Source of the DNA: Anoxybacillus amylolyticus
Lineage (GTDB): Bacteria > Bacillota > Bacilli > Bacillales > Anoxybacillaceae
Direction: 5' to 3'
Assembly: GCF_001634285.1 (NCBI RefSeq)
Contig: NZ_CP015438.1
Location: 813,501-877,500, forward strand
Length of the DNA: 64,000 nt
Below are positions 54,501 through 63,565 of the stretch, one piece after another; position 1 is the first letter of the stretch, and each line of letters begins with the position of its first letter. The notes beneath the pieces were generated by a model that was not told where the DNA came from, did not search any database, and saw only the letters and a list, made by a program, of their open reading frames with translations. The translations under genes were made by a program, and so were the position numbers.

Positions 54501-56092
54501 CCAATAATCGTTCTAGTCGAGAAATGTTCTGTTTCCCGATCGCGGTCAATTGCTGGATTGGTGACAACCGCAACGCTTTCTTTAATAAAGTCGGCAAGGT
54601 TTTTCCGATTTGGGTCAATGGCTGCTAGCGGTGCATCATGGCCGAGCGAACGAATTGGTTCCGCTCCTTTTTCTGCCATTTGCTCTAGCAGTTGAATATG
54701 TTCCCGATCCCAGCCGAATGCGGAATATTGACCGTTCTGCACTTTGTTTGGCGAAGCGACAAACAAATGTTTTTCTAATGTTGGTGGAGTAAGACGTGCT
54801 CGGAAGTTGGCGACATCAAACCGTTTCGAAAAGCGGGCATACACTTCTTCTTGAAATGCGGCGTATTCAAGCACTTCAATATGACCGTCTCCTCCCCATT
54901 TCAACCCGATTTTTTCGCCTGGAGCAATCGGTTTTGGTTCTCCTGTGTACTCACTTGCGGGAATAATCCCGGGTTCAGAAGCAAAAATGAATCGACTCTC
55001 GGTATCTAACTTCCAAAGCGGGCGCAATCCTAACGCATCCACGCTAAATACCGCTTCCTCTCCATAACGAGAAATGATACCTGCAGGACCTTGGGCAAAG
55101 TGTCCCCACGCCTCGCGAATGTACGTATATAAATCTTGCAAATGCTCAGGATATGCTTTGATTTCATTAATAATTGGTGGGAACAAAATATCCATTGCTT
55201 CAAATAAGCTATATCCGTGACGGCAAATGAGCGTTTCCATTGTGCGGCTTAAATCTTGCGAATCGCTTCCGCCGACAGTAAGCGGCACGCCAAGCATTAT
55301 TGCTTCATCACGCAGTTTAGCAATTGTATTAATCTCTCCATTATGTCCTAACACGCTAAACGGTTGAACTCGGAAAAAATTGGATAACGTATTCGTTGAA
55401 TATCGGTTATGGCCAAGCGTCATGGTTGATGCAACAAGCGGATTTGCTAAATCATGATAATATTTTGGTAAAATATCTCCGGCGCCCATTACTTTGTAGA
55501 CAACGTGGAAATGACTTAACGAAGCAACATGAACATCTTCGTCTTGTTCGATGTCAATAAGCAAATCGAACAATCGTTTCGTGAGCTGCTCGCTATCAAT
55601 AGGCAAAAGCGCCACTTGCCAAAAGACAGGTTCTTGGCGTAAAGCAATCGGTCCGAGTGCATGAGAAGAAGTAACACGATCGGATTCGAAAAGAAGGGTG
55701 AGACCGGACTGCTTGAAGAGCTGTCTTATTTTTTCTTTTGCTTGCTCAACGTCTGTCGTGCGATTAATAAAAATATGTCCGACTGTAAAGCGGTTGTCGT
55801 TCGCGATTTCTGGATTTTGTCCGGCGTTTGCTAGTTTTTCCATCCAAAGTGCTCTTGGGATGTCGATATGGATACCTACTCCATCCCCTTCGCCGTTAAT
55901 AAAGCCGGCGCGATGGTTCATTTTCACAAGGGCATTAATACAGGTCATAATGTTTTCTCTTGTTGGAATGCGCCGTTTTTCGATGGCGGATACAATGCCG
56001 CAAGCATCGTGTTCAGCACGATGGAAATCTTGAAAATGACTTGGATTCCAACGTTGTTTCATGTTTGATCGGCTCGAAAGTGGGAATCCCAC
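51590..56092 (-). CDS. gltB: Glutamate synthase large subunit (ferredoxin/NADPH GOGAT)
   Basis: A 1500-residue protein with all four domains in order: class II glutaminase with nucleophile Cys in HDACGIVSAI (about residue 31), central domain, FMN/synthase domain with the 3Fe-4S motif CTTCRGCHLDTCHVG (about 1120), and the GXGXG beta-helix C-terminal domain. It forms two glutamates from glutamine and 2-oxoglutarate. No small subunit (gltD) lies beside it, so the partner is elsewhere or ferredoxin is used. GTG 56092 is taken as start because AGGAGGTG lies 10 bases upstream; ATG 56062 is an alternative. Upstream is a promoter and a catabolite-response element. Confidence 0.95.
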   Translation of the reverse strand: MGFPLSSRSNMKQRWNPSHFQDFHRAEHDACGIVSAIEKRRIPTRENIMTCINALVKMNHRAGFINGEGDGVGIHIDIPRALWMEKLANAGQNPEIANDNRFTVGHIFINRTTDVEQAKEKIRQLFKQSGLTLLFESDRVTSSHALGPIALRQEPVFWQVALLPIDSEQLTKRLFDLLIDIEQDEDVHVASLSHFHVVYKVMGAGDILPKYYHDLANPLVASTMTLGHNRYSTNTLSNFFRVQPFSVLGHNGEINTIAKLRDEAIMLGVPLTVGGSDSQDLSRTMETLICRHGYSLFEAMDILFPPIINEIKAYPEHLQDLYTYIREAWGHFAQGPAGIISRYGEEAVFSVDALGLRPLWKLDTESRFIFASEPGIIPASEYTGEPKPIAPGEKIGLKWGGDGHIEVLEYAAFQEEVYARFSKRFDVANFRARLTPPTLEKHLFVASPNKVQNGQYSAFGWDREHIQLLEQMAEKGAEPIRSLGHDAPLAAIDPNRKNLADFIKESVAVVTNPAIDRDRETEHFSTRTIIGKRPSLTDAQPPCYVVEVISPILIEGKIGLESAETLGHPSYDQIVHSFQTKQLAHVLSATFTAEETIKEALQRLANEACEAVRFGKSLLLLDDAEAHQNGNLLIDPLLITSAIDQALTENGLRRDCSLLLRSGAIRSLHDLIVAYGLGANAINPYLMFATVAAEDTVKPVINLFNALNKGLEKVISTIGIHELRGYSRLFSSIGLHDEIADVLKIVNFFGSDSLQYDFAALKEDAIARANDYADENAKPGKTFHVFPRIWKAIGEVAQTGSYDNYREKLTEIETETPTTIRHLLDLKKAKKEVPSETVDISVGEHSLPFVIASMSFGSQNEVAFRAYAEAADRLNMISLNGEGGEIKDMLGKYPRTRGQQVASGRFGVNAELLNSSNLLEIKIGQGAKPGEGGHLPGSKVTAKIAEARNATIGSDLISPSNNHDIYSIEDLAQMIAELKTANDQAKVAVKVPVVPNIGTIAVGIAKAGADIITLSGFDGGTGAARIHALQHVGLPVEIGVKAAHNALLEAGLRNQVEIWADGGIKSALDVIKVMLLGANRVGFGTLSMIAIGCTTCRGCHLDTCHVGIATQIESEAQAKEHGLRRFVPRQFEIAVQGLVNLFTAFGNELKTLTASLGVERLQDIVGRSDLLEQVRGLEKMDLTHLLKVLEVGQFTPKEMRANIEEAKLLVAAGAEYLDYHVEDLHRSREFSAVTSEQRVLGSRVSCHRVRGRLDGSYKKLPNVTLRFKDGSIPGNGLGAYNSYGIHIHVDGGAQDGIGKTALGGSILIFKAKGKDGKFYNGSVGKGFGYGAQKGLLVAQGNADARAGIRLSGADMIIGGQVTVPIPEEEHGNIGARANIKGFAFEYMTNGRGLVLGDPGPWICAGMTGGVVYLRHQPEMGLTKAALERRIAKGAQVRIERLSERGKADVHELLSTYIDLLIEHEQIEEAESLKPLLEKLEDHFFQVIPSKEQADPSVSTE

Positions 56093-56190
56093 CTTTGCCT
56101 TTCACCTCCTGCGCATAATGTTCTATGGGAAAAATAAGGATAAACGATAGGAGAATAAAAATTTTCAGAATTTATAGTCTATGTTACCAC

Positions 56191-56219
56191 GAACAAAGAG
56201 GGAAATCAATTATTTATTC
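56191..56219 (-). promoter_or_regulatory. Putative promoter of gltB
   Basis: TTGATT (56214-56219) and TAACAT (56191-56196) on the minus strand, 17-base spacer. Confidence 0.45.
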
Positions 56220-56270
56220 ATTTTTTTGGATATAATATTCATTTTGGGATATAGCTAATAAAACGTTTAA

Positions 56271-56284
56271 TGTAAACGTTTTCA
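56271..56284. promoter_or_regulatory. CcpA cre site upstream of gltB
   Basis: TGTAAACGTTTTCA matches every fixed base of the consensus TGWNANCGNTNWCA, inside a longer dyad AAAACGTTT/AAACGTTTT (from about 56261). Its centre is about 93 bases upstream of the putative gltB start point, a position seen in CcpA-activated genes. Confidence 0.6.
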
Positions 56285-56292
56285 ACGGTCGC

Positions 56293-56329
56293 AAAAAAGA
56301 GTGGAAAGAAAATTCTTCCACTCTTTTTG
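56293..56329 (-). terminator. Terminator of hemL
   Basis: AAAAAGAGTGGAA/TTCCACTCTTTTT hairpin after the hemL stop. Confidence 0.9.
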
Positions 56330-56334
56330 TATAT

Positions 56335-57630
56335 TTATTCGTTTTTTAACGTTTTAAATGCATGTTCAACCGCTTGGAGTGTATATTGAATATCTTCCTC
56401 TGTATGAGCGAGTGTAATAAACCACGCCTCGTATTTTGAAGGAGCAAGGTTGATTCCTTGCTGGAGCATTAACTTGAAAAATTTCGCAAACATCTCACCG
56501 TCTGTTTGCTGAGCTTGTTCGTAATTTTCTACTTTCTCGGTCGTAAAGTAAACGGTTAACGCTCCTTTTAATCGATTGATGGTCACAGGAATACCGTATG
56601 TTTTCGCATGGATAGCAATCCCTTCTTCTAACATAGCACCCAGCCGGTCAAGATACTCGTAAACGCCGTCTTGTTTTAATACTTCAAGGCAGGCGATGCC
56701 GGCAAGGATAGAAGCTGGGTTTCCAGCCATTGTTCCTGCTTGATACGCAGGACCGAGCGGAGCGACTTGTTCCATAATGTCTTTTCGTCCACCGTAGGCA
56801 CCAATTGGGAGACCGCCACCAATAATTTTTCCAAGCGCTGTTAAGTCTGGTTCCATTCCTAATAAATTTTGCGCTCCCCCGTACATAAACCGAAACGCTG
56901 TGATGACTTCATCGTAAATGACAAGCGCGCCCGCTTGATGGGCGAGTTCATTAATTGTTTCAAGAAATCCTTGTTTTGGTTCCACGATGCCGAAGTTTCC
57001 AACAATCGGTTCGACAAGAACGGCAGCGATTTGTTCGCCCCAACGTTCCATCGCTTGTCGGAAAGAGTCAATGTCGTTAAATGGAACAGTGATTACTTCT
57101 TGGGCAATGCTTTTTGGAACGCCAGCAGAGTCAGGTGTCCCTAATGTTGATGGACCAGAACCAGCCGCAACGAGCACAAGGTCAGAATGCCCATGATAGC
57201 AACCAGCAAATTTAATGATTTTATCCCGCCCTGTATAGGCGCGAGCGACACGGATCGTCGTCATGACCGCTTCTGTCCCAGAGTTGACGAAGCGTACTTT
57301 TTCTAAAGAAGGAATGGCTTCTTTTAACATTTTGGCAAATGTAATTTCATAAGGAGTCGGCGTTCCGTACAACACGCCATTTTCCGCTGCTTGCTGAATC
57401 GCTTTCGTAATGTGCGGGTGGGCATGTCCAGTAATAATTGGGCCGTATGCTGCTAAATAATCAATATATTTATTTCCGTCAACGTCCCAAAAGTAAGCGC
57501 CTTGCGCCCGTTCCATGACGACAGGAGCGCCGCCGCCCACTGCCTTATAGGAACGGGAAGGGCTATTGACGCCGCCAACAATATGTTCAAGCGCTTCTTT
57601 GTATAGTTGTTCTGATTTCGTAAACTGCAT
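56335..57630 (-). CDS. hemL: Glutamate-1-semialdehyde 2,1-aminomutase
   Basis: A 431-residue PLP enzyme of aminotransferase class [22 protein letters not shown] near 120, cofactor Asp in [10 protein letters not shown] (about 245), and the PLP lysine in [17 protein letters not shown] (about 270). It makes 5-aminolevulinate for tetrapyrrole synthesis. Synteny next to perR/bcp matches gsaB, the second GSA aminomutase of B. subtilis. GGAGGCTTTC before ATG 57630. Confidence 0.93.
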   Translation of the reverse strand: MQFTKSEQLYKEALEHIVGGVNSPSRSYKAVGGGAPVVMERAQGAYFWDVDGNKYIDYLAAYGPIITGHAHPHITKAIQQAAENGVLYGTPTPYEITFAKMLKEAIPSLEKVRFVNSGTEAVMTTIRVARAYTGRDKIIKFAGCYHGHSDLVLVAAGSGPSTLGTPDSAGVPKSIAQEVITVPFNDIDSFRQAMERWGEQIAAVLVEPIVGNFGIVEPKQGFLETINELAHQAGALVIYDEVITAFRFMYGGAQNLLGMEPDLTALGKIIGGGLPIGAYGGRKDIMEQVAPLGPAYQAGTMAGNPASILAGIACLEVLKQDGVYEYLDRLGAMLEEGIAIHAKTYGIPVTINRLKGALTVYFTTEKVENYEQAQQTDGEMFAKFFKLMLQQGINLAPSKYEAWFITLAHTEEDIQYTLQAVEHAFKTLKNE

Positions 57631-57740
57631 GTTGAAAGCCTCCTATGCAAAAGTTTGCTGTTTTCTATTGTACCATAAGCATACCATTTGTTTCTCCTAG
57701 CGACTTTCGTTAAACTATTGCTTATGTGGAGGGTGAGAAC

Positions 57741-58742
57741 ATGTATGCGATCGAAGTAGAAAAACTACGAAAAGAATTTAAAGTGTATTCGAGCCGCTCT
57801 GGTTTAATGGGTGCGTTCCGCGATTTGTTTACAAGAAACTATAAAACGGTTCGGGCGGTGGATGATATTTCGTTTACCGTTAAGCAAGGAGAAATGGTAG
57901 GGTACATTGGAGAGAACGGAGCTGGAAAGTCGACGACCATTAAAATGTTGACAGGAATTTTAACACCGACATCAGGAACAGTCGTTGTCAACGGTATGAA
58001 TCCCCATAAAGAGCGTGAGGCGTTCGTTCAAACGATCGGCGTCGTCTTCGGACAACGTTCGCAATTGTGGTGGGACATTGCGGTGCAAGAATCATTTCGA
58101 TTATTAAAAAAAGTGTATCGCGTATCGGATAAAGAGTACAAAGAACATATGGAGCATGTCATCGAAACATTGGATATCGGTCCATTGCTCGATAAGCCAG
58201 TGCGCAAGCTGTCATTGGGACAGCGAATGCGTTGTGAATTGGCAGCCGCGTTAATTCATAATCCACCGCTTTTATTTTTAGATGAACCGACGATTGGGCT
58301 CGATGTATTAGTGAAGCTAAAAATTCGTCAATTTTTAAAAGAGATTAATGAAAAATATAAAACAACGATTTTATTAACGACGCACGATATCGCGGATATC
58401 GAGGCGCTGTGTGAACGTGTCATTATGTTGGATGAAGGAAAAATTATTTATGACGGTTCTTTGCAGCGACTCAAAGAAAACTGGGGAGAAGGAAAGCAAG
58501 TGCAGTTTACGTTTGCAACTGAAGTAACGGAAGAAGAGTTGCGCGCTCTGACGTATGATATAAACGTAACGTGGCGCAAAGGGGAAACGAATAGCTGGGT
58601 TGCCCATGTCGCACCGATGCATGTATCGGATGTCATTAGCCGAATCGTTGCCCGTTATAACATTCAAGATATTAATATTGATGAAATGTCGACAGAGGAA
58701 ATTATTCGCAACATCTACGAAGAAGGTGTTGTACATGGATAA
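57741..58742 (+). CDS. ABC transporter ATP-binding protein (COG4586 type)
   Basis: A 333-residue ABC ATPase: Walker A GENGAGKST (about 53-61), Q-loop FGQRSQLWWDIA, signature LSLGQRMR, Walker B LLFLDEPTIGLD, H-loop TTHDIAD. The QRSQLWWD Q-loop is typical of the exporter group that pairs with two DUF990-like permeases. ATG 57741 follows GGAGGGTGAG. It overlaps the next gene by 8 bases. Confidence 0.9.
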   Translation: MYAIEVEKLRKEFKVYSSRSGLMGAFRDLFTRNYKTVRAVDDISFTVKQGEMVGYIGENGAGKSTTIKMLTGILTPTSGTVVVNGMNPHKEREAFVQTIGVVFGQRSQLWWDIAVQESFRLLKKVYRVSDKEYKEHMEHVIETLDIGPLLDKPVRKLSLGQRMRCELAAALIHNPPLLFLDEPTIGLDVLVKLKIRQFLKEINEKYKTTILLTTHDIADIEALCERVIMLDEGKIIYDGSLQRLKENWGEGKQVQFTFATEVTEEELRALTYDINVTWRKGETNSWVAHVAPMHVSDVISRIVARYNIQDINIDEMSTEEIIRNIYEEGVVHG

Positions 58743-59526
58743 ATATCTTGAAATGATTCGCATCCGTTTTTTAATGATGCTGGCATATCGGACGAACTAC
58801 TATACGGGCATTCTTATTTACTGCATCAATATCGGCGCGTATTATTTCCTTTGGTCGGCCATTTACAGCGGAAAGTCAGCCATTCAAGGTATGTCTATTG
58901 AACAGATGACAACGTATGTCGCGGTATCGTGGATGGCACGCGCATTTTATTTTAACAATATAGACCGTGAAATCGCGATGGAAATTAAAGAAGGAAAAGT
59001 AGCGGTTGAGCTGATTCGCCCGTATAGTTATTTAGGGATGAAAACGATGCAAGGCTTGGGAGAAGGAGTGTTTCGTTTATTTTTCCTTTCATTTCCTGGC
59101 GTCGTTATCACTAGTCTTTTGTTTCCGCTCCATTTCTCGAGCGATATAAGGACATGGGGATATTTTGCCCTTTCGATTATGTTAAGTTTCGTGATTAACT
59201 CCCAGTTGAATTTATTAGCGGGGGTCGTGACATTTTTTACGTTAAATAACGAAGGACTGTTGCGAGCGAAACGGTTTGTCATTGATTTATTTTCTGGATT
59301 AATTTTGCCGATTAGTTTCTACCCACATTGGGCGCAAGAAGTGATGAAATACTTTCCGTTTCAAGCGATTAGTTATATTCCGAGCATGATTTTTACGGAA
59401 AGTTTTCATGGGAAGGCGGTTATTGATGGGTTGTTGTTTCAGCTTATGTGGAGTATCATCTTGCTTCTTCCGCTTCAACTTCTTTGGAAAGCGGCGAAAA
59501 AGCGGCTTGTCGTTCAAGGGGGGTGA
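58735..59526 (+). CDS. ABC-2 type permease, subunit 1
   Basis: A 263-residue membrane protein with six predicted segments. N-terminus MDKYLEMIRIRFLMMLAYRT; the conserved EIKEGKVAVELIRPYSYLG is the family signature after the second helix. ATG 58735 overlaps the ATPase stop. Partner of the next permease (COG4587/COG3694 pair). Confidence 0.88.
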   Translation: MDKYLEMIRIRFLMMLAYRTNYYTGILIYCINIGAYYFLWSAIYSGKSAIQGMSIEQMTTYVAVSWMARAFYFNNIDREIAMEIKEGKVAVELIRPYSYLGMKTMQGLGEGVFRLFFLSFPGVVITSLLFPLHFSSDIRTWGYFALSIMLSFVINSQLNLLAGVVTFFTLNNEGLLRAKRFVIDLFSGLILPISFYPHWAQEVMKYFPFQAISYIPSMIFTESFHGKAVIDGLLFQLMWSIILLLPLQLLWKAAKKRLVVQGG

Positions 59527-59530
59527 TGGC

Positions 59531-60316
59531 GTGTTTTATGTATCGGTCTTTTTTCAATATATGGCGCAATATATGAAAACGAAGCTGCAATATCGGGCGG
59601 ATTTGTTTGTTGAGTTTCTTTCCGATTTGATGTTTCAATCGGTCAACTTAATTTTTATTCTTGTCGTGTTCGGACATACGACGCTATTGCACGGTTGGAC
59701 GAGAGATGAAATGATTTTTATTTACGGCTTCTTTTTAGTGCCGTTTGCGTTATTTGGAGCATTTTTTAATATTTGGGATTTTAATGAACGTTACATTGTT
59801 CGTGGAGAAATGGACCGTGTATTAACGCGACCGGTGCACAGTTTGTTCCAAGTGATTTTAGAACGAATGGAACTTGAGTCGCTTGTTGGTGGTGTGACAG
59901 GCCTAATTATTATGGGGGATGCGAGCGCGCGATTGCATCTTGAGTTTCATTGGTATGATTTCTTTCTCTTTCTTTTGTTTGCGCTTGGCGGCATGCTCGT
60001 TTATGCGGGGGTATTTATTTCGCTTGCGACGATTAGTTTTTGGTCGGATGCACGAAGCTCGATTATGCCGATGATGTATAACATTAGCAACTATGGCCGT
60101 TATCCAATCGATATTTATAACCGTGTCATTCGCTACATTTTAACGTGGATTTTGCCGTTTGCGTTTGTCGGGGTGTATCCTTCCGCTTATTTTTTAGGAA
60201 AAAAAGAGTGGTATAGCTATGCGTTTTTAACGCCGATTATGGGGGTTATCTTTTTTATGATTGCCATTATGTTGTGGAATAAAGGGATCAAGCACTATAG
60301 AGGTGCAGGAAACTAA
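59531..60316 (+). CDS. ABC-2 type permease, subunit 2
   Basis: A 261-residue membrane protein starting at GTG 59531, 4 bases after the previous stop, with GGGGGGTGATGG upstream. It has MKTKLQYRADLFVEFLSD near the start and ERYIVRGEMDRVLTRPVHSL, the same signature as subunit 1. The three genes form one exporter; substrate unknown (a related set exports viologens in cyanobacteria). Confidence 0.87.
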   Translation: MFYVSVFFQYMAQYMKTKLQYRADLFVEFLSDLMFQSVNLIFILVVFGHTTLLHGWTRDEMIFIYGFFLVPFALFGAFFNIWDFNERYIVRGEMDRVLTRPVHSLFQVILERMELESLVGGVTGLIIMGDASARLHLEFHWYDFFLFLLFALGGMLVYAGVFISLATISFWSDARSSIMPMMYNISNYGRYPIDIYNRVIRYILTWILPFAFVGVYPSAYFLGKKEWYSYAFLTPIMGVIFFMIAIMLWNKGIKHYRGAGN

Positions 60317-60371
60317 GACGGTATATTTTTCGTTACCTCCTCGTATACATGGCTTGTACGAGGTGATAGCG

Positions 60372-60785
60372 ATGGGGTGGATTATTGTAATCGTCGGGGT
60401 ATTAGTGTTGAATATTGTTTCGGTATGGACTAGCCGCGCGAGCAAGCATAAATATGTGTCGGTGGAAAATTTTGTTGTATTAATTTCTTTATACGTAACG
60501 ATGATGATCGGATTTGGGCTAATTTATACGATTTTAGAAATAAACGGGTATGATATTTTTACAAAAAATTCAAAAGACATTACGGGTGAGTTTTTTTCCG
60601 TTTTACAAGACAGTGTATATTTTAGCGCAACAACATTATTAGCAGTAGGTTATGGGGACGTTATCCCGATTGGAGCAGGAAGATGGCTTGCAGTCACCGA
60701 AGCATTATTAGGATACATTATGCCTGCTGCTTTTGTAGTTCGAGTGGTGATTGATTGGGAAAAAGACATAAAGAAGGAGAGATAG
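60372..60785 (+). CDS. Two-helix potassium channel protein
   Basis: A 137-residue membrane protein with hydrophobic segments at about 2-18 and 30-50, a pore helix and the selectivity filter LLAVGYGD (about 93-100), then a final helix. This is the Ion_trans_2 (KcsA-like) fold without a regulatory domain. ATG 60372 is chosen because of GAGGTGATAGCG upstream. It ends 2 bases before bcp, so is co-transcribed with it. Confidence 0.85.
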   Translation: MGWIIVIVGVLVLNIVSVWTSRASKHKYVSVENFVVLISLYVTMMIGFGLIYTILEINGYDIFTKNSKDITGEFFSVLQDSVYFSATTLLAVGYGDVIPIGAGRWLAVTEALLGYIMPAAFVVRVVIDWEKDIKKER

Positions 60786-60787
60786 CA

Positions 60788-61258
60788 ATGTTGTTAATTG
60801 GAAATTTAGCTCCGGACTTTACATTACCTGCAAGCAACGGCACGATGGTTTCGCTCTCTGATTTTCGCGGGAAGTTTGTGGTGTTATATTTTTATCCGAA
60901 AGATATGACACCAGGATGCACAGCGGAGGCGTGCGATTTTCGGGACTATTATGATCAATTTCGGAATTTAAATGCCGTCATTTTAGGAGTCAGCACTGAT
61001 TCTGTAGAACGGCATCAAAAGTTTGTTGAAAAATATGCGTTGCCGTTTTTATTGTTAGCGGACGAGCAACATGAAGTGGCCGAAAGATATGGTGTTTGGA
61101 AGCATAAGAAAAATTTTGGGAAAGAATACATGGGAATTGAGCGCTCGACGTTTGTCATTGATGAGGAAGGAAGATTACTCCGAGAATGGCGCGGGGTGAA
61201 AGTGAAGGGGCATGTAGAAGAGGCGTTAGCTTATATTCGTCATACTTGTGCAAAATAG
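60788..61258 (+). CDS. bcp: Thioredoxin-dependent peroxiredoxin Bcp
   Basis: A 156-residue peroxiredoxin with PKDMTPGCTAEACDFRD (about 37-53): the peroxidatic Cys and, five residues on, the resolving Cys. It reduces peroxides. ATG 60788 follows AAGGAGAG. Located directly upstream of perR as ygaF in B. subtilis, a natural partner of the peroxide regulon. Confidence 0.93.
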   Translation: MLLIGNLAPDFTLPASNGTMVSLSDFRGKFVVLYFYPKDMTPGCTAEACDFRDYYDQFRNLNAVILGVSTDSVERHQKFVEKYALPFLLLADEQHEVAERYGVWKHKKNFGKEYMGIERSTFVIDEEGRLLREWRGVKVKGHVEEALAYIRHTCAK

Positions 61259-61327
61259 GTAGATGTCCAAACCAAATAAGGAATACGACATATATTGTTA
61301 ATGTAGGGCATACCTCCTCGAATTGTT

Positions 61328-61356
61328 CGTGCGGAAAGTAATTCCGCACGCTTTTT
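61328..61356 (+). terminator. Terminator after bcp
   Basis: CGTGCGGAA/TTCCGCACG stem and TTTTT tail. Confidence 0.85.
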
Positions 61357-61399
61357 ATGTTAAAAGTCGAAATAAACTCATATATTAATGATACGAATA

Positions 61400-61446
61400 T
61401 TGACAAAGTAGCTAAAAAAACGGTAGACTAATTATAAAAATTATAA
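61400..61446 (+). promoter_or_regulatory. perR promoter with a Per box
   Basis: TTGACA (61400-61405) and TAGACT (61424-61429), spacer 18. Right after lies TTATAAAAATTATAA (61432-61446), which differs from the Per box TTATAATNATTATAA at one or two bases. Autoregulation by PerR is expected. Confidence 0.75.
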
Positions 61447-61480
61447 AATAATAATTCTTTTTCTAAAGGAAGTGAGGTGC

Positions 61481-61927
61481 ATGACGGTGTCTGAAGAACA
61501 ACTGCTAAAAGAAGCGCTAGACACGCTGAAACAGACAGGGGTGCGCATTACCCCGCAACGTCATGCGATATTGGAATATTTAATCCGTTCCATGTCACAC
61601 CCGACGGCTGATGAGATTTATAAAGCGTTAGAAGGCAAATTCCCGAATATGAGCGTTGCAACGGTTTATAATAATCTCCGTGTGTTCAAAGAAGTAGGGC
61701 TTGTCAAAGAGTTAACATATGGTGATTCGTCAAGCCGCTTTGATTTTGTTACTTCGGATCATTACCATATCATTTGTGAACGGTGCGGAAAAATCGTCGA
61801 CTTTCACTATCCGGGATTAGATGAAGTGGAAACGCTGGCGGCGCATGTGACAGGATTTAAAGTAAGCCATCATTGCATGGAAGTATACGGTGTCTGTGCA
61901 GACTGCCAACATTATCGGACGCATTAA
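61481..61927 (+). CDS. perR: Peroxide-responsive repressor PerR
   Basis: A 148-residue Fur-family repressor. Winged helix with [11 protein letters not shown] and [12 protein letters not shown], regulatory-metal residues His/Asp in [16 protein letters not shown], and structural zinc cysteines CERCG and CADC. Iron-loaded PerR is inactivated by H2O2 oxidation of its histidines. ATG 61481 follows GGAAGTGAGGTG. Divergently convergent to ygzB with a shared terminator. Confidence 0.96.
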   Translation: MTVSEEQLLKEALDTLKQTGVRITPQRHAILEYLIRSMSHPTADEIYKALEGKFPNMSVATVYNNLRVFKEVGLVKELTYGDSSSRFDFVTSDHYHIICERCGKIVDFHYPGLDEVETLAAHVTGFKVSHHCMEVYGVCADCQHYRTH

Positions 61928-61960
61928 AAAGCTGATAGCAAAGGCTACCAGCTCTTTTTT
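61926..61960. terminator. Bidirectional terminator between perR and ygzB
   Basis: AGCTGATAGC/GCTACCAGCT hairpin with A run before and T run after. Confidence 0.8.
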
Positions 61961-62304
61961 TTCTTTCGGTTGTACTTTTCATCAAACTCCTTGCCTTCTA
62001 GTTCAGGGTCTAGTGTTAGCGGCTCGCTACAATACATACACAAATCGACGCGGCCGAGCATTTTTGTCGTTTTTCCGCAACTTGGGCAGACTACTTGAAT
62101 CGTTCTTGTGGACAACATCCCAATCCAAAAATAGACAACAGTGCTTGCGATAATAAAAAGCAATCCTAAAATCATAAATAACGTCATAATCCACATCGAA
62201 GTGCGGAAGAATATCCCTATGTACATGACGATAAATCCAACAAAAATTAACCCAAGCGCGAATGTCCGGATTTTATTAATTTTGCTTGAATACTTGATCG
62301 ACAT
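61945..62304 (-). CDS. ygzB: UPF0295 membrane protein YgzB
   Basis: A 119-residue protein with two membrane helices (about 14-33 and 41-62) and a C-terminal zinc-ribbon-like [11 protein letters not shown] ... LCMYC. Follows the B. subtilis order perR-ygzB-ygxA. GGAGGGACG before ATG 62304. Confidence 0.9.
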   Translation of the reverse strand: MSIKYSSKINKIRTFALGLIFVGFIVMYIGIFFRTSMWIMTLFMILGLLFIIASTVVYFWIGMLSTRTIQVVCPSCGKTTKMLGRVDLCMYCSEPLTLDPELEGKEFDEKYNRKKKKSW

Positions 62305-62424
62305 TTGTTCGTCCCTCCTCCTTCTAACTATACCATAAAATTTAGGTGAGTTTGCAAAAAAGGAATTTTGCGATTTTTGTCGAAATATGAGCGTTGAAAC
62401 GCTCGAAACGATGGAGGGGAAAAG

Positions 62425-63297
62425 ATGGAGGATTTAATTCGTCCCATTTACCAAGAAAGAGCAAGTCATCGCAATACCTTAGGGATTTTGTTGATTGAAA
62501 AAAAACTGAATAACTCGGCGATTACAGATACATTTGACGTAGTGTTGTTAGTCATTGTAAAAGATGTCGATTCTCCAGTATTCAGTAAACATTATACAAC
62601 AAAAGGACAAAAAGCTGCATTGCATGTTGTGAGTGAAGAAAAATTAAACGAATGGCTGTTGTTTGGATCAAACCGTAAAGTGATTGATTGGGTACTTAAC
62701 GGGAAAGTATTATTTGATCGGAATGAATATGTGCGGCAATTAAGAAACCGAATGTTGGAGTTTCCAGAAGAAGCGCGACGGCTAAAGATGGGGGTAGAAT
62801 TTGCTAAATTAATCCGGCGATATACAGATGGAAAAGTATTTTTGGAAACCAACCAACTTTTGGATGCCTATAATCATGTTATCCATGCCCTTCATCATTT
62901 GGCACGGTTAGCCGTTATTGAAAAAGGGTTTTATCCTGAAGTGACCGTATGGAATCAAGTGAAACAAATTGATGCGCAAATTTATAAACTTTATGAAGAA
63001 TTGGTGGGTAGCGACGAACCATTAGAGAAAAGACTGGAACTATTGTTTTTAGCAAGTGAATTTTTAATTCATTCTCGCATTCCGTCTGGTTCAGCTCATT
63101 TACTAAATGTGTTGAAACGAAGGGAAGAAGCTTGGAGCATTGGTGAAATGATTGCCCATCCAGAATTGGAAGTATACTCGGTTGATTTAGTAATAATGCT
63201 GGAATATTTAGTGGATAAGCACGTGTTAACGACAGAAGAGATGCCAACAAAAGGGCAGAATGTGTATCACCGCTATTACAAAATAGCAAATCGTTAA
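62425..63297 (+). CDS. ygxA: Nucleotidyltransferase-like protein YgxA
   Basis: A 290-residue soluble protein with an N-terminal nucleotidyltransferase-like domain ([19 protein letters not shown]) and a helical C-terminal part ([18 protein letters not shown]). It is the last gene before the rRNA operon, as in B. subtilis. GGAGGGG before ATG 62425. Function unknown. Confidence 0.87.
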   Translation: MEDLIRPIYQERASHRNTLGILLIEKKLNNSAITDTFDVVLLVIVKDVDSPVFSKHYTTKGQKAALHVVSEEKLNEWLLFGSNRKVIDWVLNGKVLFDRNEYVRQLRNRMLEFPEEARRLKMGVEFAKLIRRYTDGKVFLETNQLLDAYNHVIHALHHLARLAVIEKGFYPEVTVWNQVKQIDAQIYKLYEELVGSDEPLEKRLELLFLASEFLIHSRIPSGSAHLLNVLKRREEAWSIGEMIAHPELEVYSVDLVIMLEYLVDKHVLTTEEMPTKGQNVYHRYYKIANR

Positions 63298-63302
63298 TAA
63301 AG

Positions 63303-63349
63303 AAGGCCCGTTCTTATAAGGGTGAGAGCGATGAGAAGGGCCTTTTGTT
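63303..63349 (+). terminator. Terminator after ygxA
   Basis: AAGGCCC/GGGCCTT stem with a long loop and TTTTGTTTT tail. Confidence 0.65.
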
Positions 63350-63371
63350 TTAATTGTTTTTTAAAAAAGTG

Positions 63372-63400
63372 TTGACTTCATTAATCAAAGATGATAAATT
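63372..63400 (+). promoter_or_regulatory. rRNA operon promoter P1
   Basis: TTGACT (63372-63377) and TAAATT (63395-63400), 17-base spacer. Confidence 0.75.
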
Positions 63401-63438
63401 AAAAAGCGTCGCTGCGGAATAGCGGTGGATAAAAAATG

Positions 63439-63467
63439 TTGACAGCAGTAAATCAACATGATACTAT
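63439..63467 (+). promoter_or_regulatory. rRNA operon promoter P2
   Basis: TTGACA (63439-63444) and TACTAT (63462-63467), 17-base spacer; stronger of the two. Confidence 0.8.
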
Positions 63468-63494
63468 AAAAAAGTCGCTTCAAGCGACCAAAAG

Positions 63495-63508
63495 TGTTCT
63501 TTGAAAAC
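63495..63508 (+). promoter_or_regulatory. boxA antitermination site of the rRNA leader
   Basis: TGTTCTTTGAAAAC fits the boxA consensus of Bacillus rrn leaders bound by NusB/NusE. Confidence 0.75.
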
Positions 63509-63565
63509 TGAACAAAACGAAGCGTCCTCGTTTAAGGAACGAGAAAACATGAGTTTGGAATAGAA

